Shown: positions 3,946-5,857 of the stretch, piece by piece
Position numbering within the stretch: position 1 is the stretch's first letter
Layout: every line of letters begins with the position of its first letter
NCBI GenBank assembly: GCA_937934635.1
Contig: CALGZD010000352.1
Span: 1 to 5,857, forward strand
Length of the DNA: 5,857 nt
Source: an uncultured Deinococcales bacterium
GTDB taxonomy: Bacteria; Deinococcota; Deinococci; Deinococcales; Trueperaceae
Reading direction: 5' to 3'
Notes under the pieces: generated by a model
Database searches by the model: none
What the model was told of the DNA's origin: nothing
The model's input: the letters and a program-made list of their open reading frames with translations, nothing else
Made by a program: the position numbers and the translations under genes

Positions 3946-5693
3946 ACTCAATAGACACCATAGACACCCTAGACACAACGCTCAACTTTGAGCAAGCAAT
4001 TCGTCAGTCAGCACCAGAAACACCACAGCCACAGTTTGAAACAAAGGCTTGGCAGCAAAGCGCAAATACAGACTATGATGTTGCAGTCATTGGCTCAGGC
4101 ATTGCAGGTCTAACATCTGCTGCTTACTTGAGCAAAGCTGGCTTACGGGTCATCGTTTTAGAACGAGACGTCCATCCTGGAGGGTGTACTGCTAGTTTCA
4201 AACATAAAGATTATCGTTTCGCTGTCGGTGCAACTGTTGCTATGGGCTTTGAACCTCAAGGCTTACACCGAAACATCTATGAAGATTTAGGCATTACTCC
4301 AAACTTTGTAAATGTGAATCCTGCTATTCGTGTTCATTTAGAAAATGAGACCTTGAGTTTATATACCCAAAGAGCAGCATGGCACAAAGAATTGCAAAGG
4401 GCATTTCCTACGCACAGCAAAAACATCTTGGCATTTTGGAAAGATGTTGAAGCTATTGCAGCGGTTATGGACAGAGTATCTAAGCATTTTCCTGTCATGC
4501 CTTTCAAGCATATCTACGATGTTATTGACACACTCAAAGGCTTTCACCCAAACCTAATCACGTTGCTTCCTCTATTGCGCTCAACGGTTACGGACTTACT
4601 CAAAAAACACCACTTACTTCCTCAAGATACCGAAACAACACGTTTCAAAGCATTCATAGATGGACAATTGCTAGATGCTATGCAATGCACATCGGACGAT
4701 TGTGTCCTGACCTCTGGCGCATACGCGCTAGATATTTACCGCTTTGGCTGTCAATACAAAATTGGTGGTCTAGATAGCATCGCCTATGATCTTTGCGACT
4801 ATATTGAAAATCATGGCGGAACTGTCAGCTTTTCAACTAGGGTAAAGGCTATTCGCAATGCAGATGGTCAGATTGAGGGTATAAAGACTAATCGTGGCGA
4901 TATCAGCGTGGCAACTGTCATTAGTGCGATTCCAATGCCAAATACAGCTGCGCTTTTAGAGGATAGTGAGGGCTCGAGCCTACCCGCTATCGCTGCCACA
5001 CAAGACTATCACTGGGGTGCCTTCACACTCTACATGGGTGTTGATGAACAAGCTCTACCAGATGATGTCCACTATTTTGAACAAATCAGTAGCCCAGTAT
5101 CTAATTCAAATTCCGCTTCTAATTCTAGGCATGATGTGCACAACATGCTTATTTCAATTAGTCCAACATGGGATAGAAGTCGTGCGCCAAAAGGCAAACG
5201 TGCTATCACCATCAGTACCCACGTCGATGCAAAAGCTTGGATGGCAATTGCATCAGAGTCAAAAGAACATTATACGGAGGAAAAGCGTGAGCTGGAAAAA
5301 GTCATCTTAGACAAGCTAGCCAACATTTTTCCAAATATTCGTAACGGCATTGAGGTGATGTTCAGTGGCAGTCCACGAACCTTTAAGCGCTTTACCCTAA
5401 GAGCTGATGGTTTTGTAGGTGGCTTTCCTCAAGACCTTAAACATGCCAATTTTCAAGCCCCTTCTCACCGTACAGACATCAAAGGTCTCTTCTTAGCAGG
5501 AGACACCATCTTTCCTGGTCAAGGCACTTTAGGAACATCAGTTTCAGGCTTTAACGCAGCTAGAAGTGCTATTCGCTTTCATAAACATAATTCGATCCAT
5601 AAACACAATTCCATCCATAAACACAATTCAATGACAAGGCAAGTATCAGCTACTAATGCCACCAGCCAGCACAACATTAGCCAGCACAATTAG
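3918..5693 (+). CDS. CrtI-superfamily FAD-dependent oxidoreductase (carotenoid desaturase/isomerase-like)
   Basis: This is a predicted flavoprotein acting on a hydrophobic polyene or related lipid. A Rossmann FAD site begins at about residue 54: VAVIGSGIAGLTSAAYL, then Glu82 ending the second strand (binds ribose) and HPGG at 86-89. The FAD-closing motif near the C-terminus is GLFLAGDTIFPGQG (523-536) followed by TSVSGFNAARSAI. GDTIFPGQG resembles the CrtISO/CrtD and retinol-saturase branch more than classical phytoene desaturases, so isomerisation, 3',4'-desaturation or saturation are all open. At 591 residues it is longer than many relatives (about 490-520). The extra length is an N-terminal tail of about 52 residues with IDT-IDT-LDT, a Ser/Asn insertion near residues 394-403, and a C-terminal tail (555-591) of three HKHNS repeats and two SQHN repeats. 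No other carotenoid gene is in the window. The overlap with the light-responsive regulator argues for light-induced co-expression. ATG 3918 has a good Shine-Dalgarno. Confidence 0.87.
   Translation: MVRREQRSLNSIDTIDTLDTTLNFEQAIRQSAPETPQPQFETKAWQQSANTDYDVAVIGSGIAGLTSAAYLSKAGLRVIVLERDVHPGGCTASFKHKDYRFAVGATVAMGFEPQGLHRNIYEDLGITPNFVNVNPAIRVHLENETLSLYTQRAAWHKELQRAFPTHSKNILAFWKDVEAIAAVMDRVSKHFPVMPFKHIYDVIDTLKGFHPNLITLLPLLRSTVTDLLKKHHLLPQDTETTRFKAFIDGQLLDAMQCTSDDCVLTSGAYALDIYRFGCQYKIGGLDSIAYDLCDYIENHGGTVSFSTRVKAIRNADGQIEGIKTNRGDISVATVISAIPMPNTAALLEDSEGSSLPAIAATQDYHWGAFTLYMGVDEQALPDDVHYFEQISSPVSNSNSASNSRHDVHNMLISISPTWDRSRAPKGKRAITISTHVDAKAWMAIASESKEHYTEEKRELEKVILDKLANIFPNIRNGIEVMFSGSPRTFKRFTLRADGFVGGFPQDLKHANFQAPSHRTDIKGLFLAGDTIFPGQGTLGTSVSGFNAARSAIRFHKHNSIHKHNSIHKHNSMTRQVSATNATSQHNISQHN
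3951..3977. repeat. Three 9-bp units near the 5' end of the CrtI-family gene
   Basis: ATAGACACC (3951-3959), ATAGACACC (3960-3968) and CTAGACACA (3969-3977) code for IDT, IDT, LDT at residues 12-20, in the extra N-terminal tail before the FAD domain. The first two units are identical. Confidence 0.85.
5100..5125. repeat. 18-bp-spaced repeat in a Ser/Asn-rich loop of the CrtI-family gene
   Basis: TCTAATTC recurs at 5100-5107 and 5118-5125, with AATTC-like sequence between, coding for a Ser/Asn-rich segment (SNSNSASNSR). It is probably a surface loop expanded by short duplications. Confidence 0.5.
5580..5633. repeat. Three 18-bp units coding for the HKHNS tail
   Basis: CATAAACATAATTCGATC (5580-5597), CATAAACACAATTCCATC (5598-5615) and CATAAACACAATTCAATG (5616-5633) code for HKHNSI, HKHNSI, HKHNSM immediately after the conserved C-terminus of the oxidoreductase. 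The differences between units are few, and the frame is preserved. Confidence 0.92.
5664..5693. repeat. 15-bp duplication ending in the CrtI-family stop codon
   Basis: AGCCAGCACAACATT (5664-5678) and AGCCAGCACAATTAG (5679-5693) code for SQHNI and SQHN followed by stop. The second unit carries the TAG at the place where the first has ATT, so the gene ends inside a repeat. Confidence 0.8.
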
Positions 5694-5735
5694 TACCCGT
5701 TTAGTACACAGTTTTTAATACACGTTAATAAAAGG
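5691..5735. repeat. Degenerate TARTACMCGT repeat downstream of the CrtI-family gene
   Basis: TAGTACCCGT (5691-5700), TAGTACACAG (5702-5711), TAATACACGT (5716-5725) and TAATAAAAGG (5726-5735) look like decayed copies of one roughly 10-14 bp unit, beginning at the stop codon. No terminator hairpin is visible in this gap. Confidence 0.4.
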
Positions 5736-5759
5736 CTACAACCTCAGCAAGACATTTTT

Positions 5760-5765
5760 AAGGAG
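5760..5765 (+). promoter_or_regulatory. Ribosome binding site of the downstream partial gene
   Basis: AAGGAG, a strong Shine-Dalgarno, lies 11 nt before the ATG at 5777. It is the best evidence that a new gene starts here. Confidence 0.6.
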
Positions 5766-5776
5766 TTCTGATTTAC

Positions 5777-5857
5777 ATGATTACGCATACAAACAACCAC
5801 ACAAATAGACAATACTCAGATGACTTCCGTAACAATACTACTCTCTCTAACAATCAC
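5777..5857 (+). CDS. Start of a further gene, cut off by the window end
   Basis: The frame is open from ATG 5777 to the last base: 27 codons, beginning MITHTNNHTNRQYSDDF and rich in Asn, Thr and His. AAGGAG precedes it. It follows the CrtI-family stop by 83 bp on the same strand with no terminator seen, so it may belong to the same light-responsive operon. The visible part has no recognisable domain. A low-complexity, Asn/Thr-rich N-terminus would suit the repeat-expanded termini seen in its neighbours. Confidence 0.5.
   Translation, partial: MITHTNNHTNRQYSDDFRNNTTLSNNH

Noticed and set aside
5580..5633. Histidine-rich tail as a cloning tag or sequencing artefact
   Set aside because: The units differ by natural substitutions, match the repeat style found elsewhere in the window, and are followed by more coding sequence before the stop.

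Overview
The window is a stretch of bacterial DNA of fairly low GC (roughly 40-45% by eye). Genes are tightly packed, with Shine-Dalgarno sites and some TTG starts. The gene content (CoxS/CoxM molybdenum-hydroxylase subunits, a MocA-type nucleotidyltransferase, a MerR plus B12-binding regulator, a CrtI-family oxidoreductase) fits a low-GC proteobacterium, perhaps gammaproteobacterial. The sequence alone does not fix the genus.

Layout. Positions 1-220 are a non-coding leader with two overlapping, mutually exclusive hairpins and a 13-bp tandem repeat. Positions 221-2337 (+) hold a molybdenum-hydroxylase block: the [2Fe-2S] small subunit (CoxS type, 221-703), the FAD-binding medium subunit (CoxM type, TTG start directly after the coxS stop, 704-1570), a 12-bp-period CTTTAA repeat array, then a MobA/MocA-like cofactor nucleotidyltransferase (1684-2337). 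The catalytic molybdopterin large subunit is not in the window. A small convergent gene of unknown function (2339-2659, -) carries a 9-bp repeat coding for DxP/DxT tripeptides. Positions 2660-3018 are a regulatory region with repeated TTGTACAA/TATACA elements. These precede a CarH/LitR-type B12-dependent photoreceptor-repressor (3019-3945, +), whose last 28 bases overlap the start of a CrtI-superfamily FAD oxidoreductase (3918-5693, +). A further gene starts at 5777 and runs off the end.

How it fits together. The second half reads as a light-responsive cassette. In the dark an adenosylcobalamin-loaded CarH-like tetramer would bind the 11-bp-phased TGTACA-like elements upstream of its own gene and repress both itself and the coupled oxidoreductase. 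Light would break the Co-C bond and release repression. The residues needed for this photochemistry in Thermus CarH (Trp-His, Glu-His and the axial His) are all present. The first half would assemble part of a CO-dehydrogenase/xanthine-oxidase-family enzyme, with the MocA-like protein supplying dinucleotide-modified molybdopterin.

A second theme is the number of short tandem repeats (units of 9, 11, 12, 13, 15 and 18 bp). They sit at gene ends, in linkers and between genes, and are mostly in-frame when coding. This looks like a lineage-wide habit of microduplication and not one functional element.
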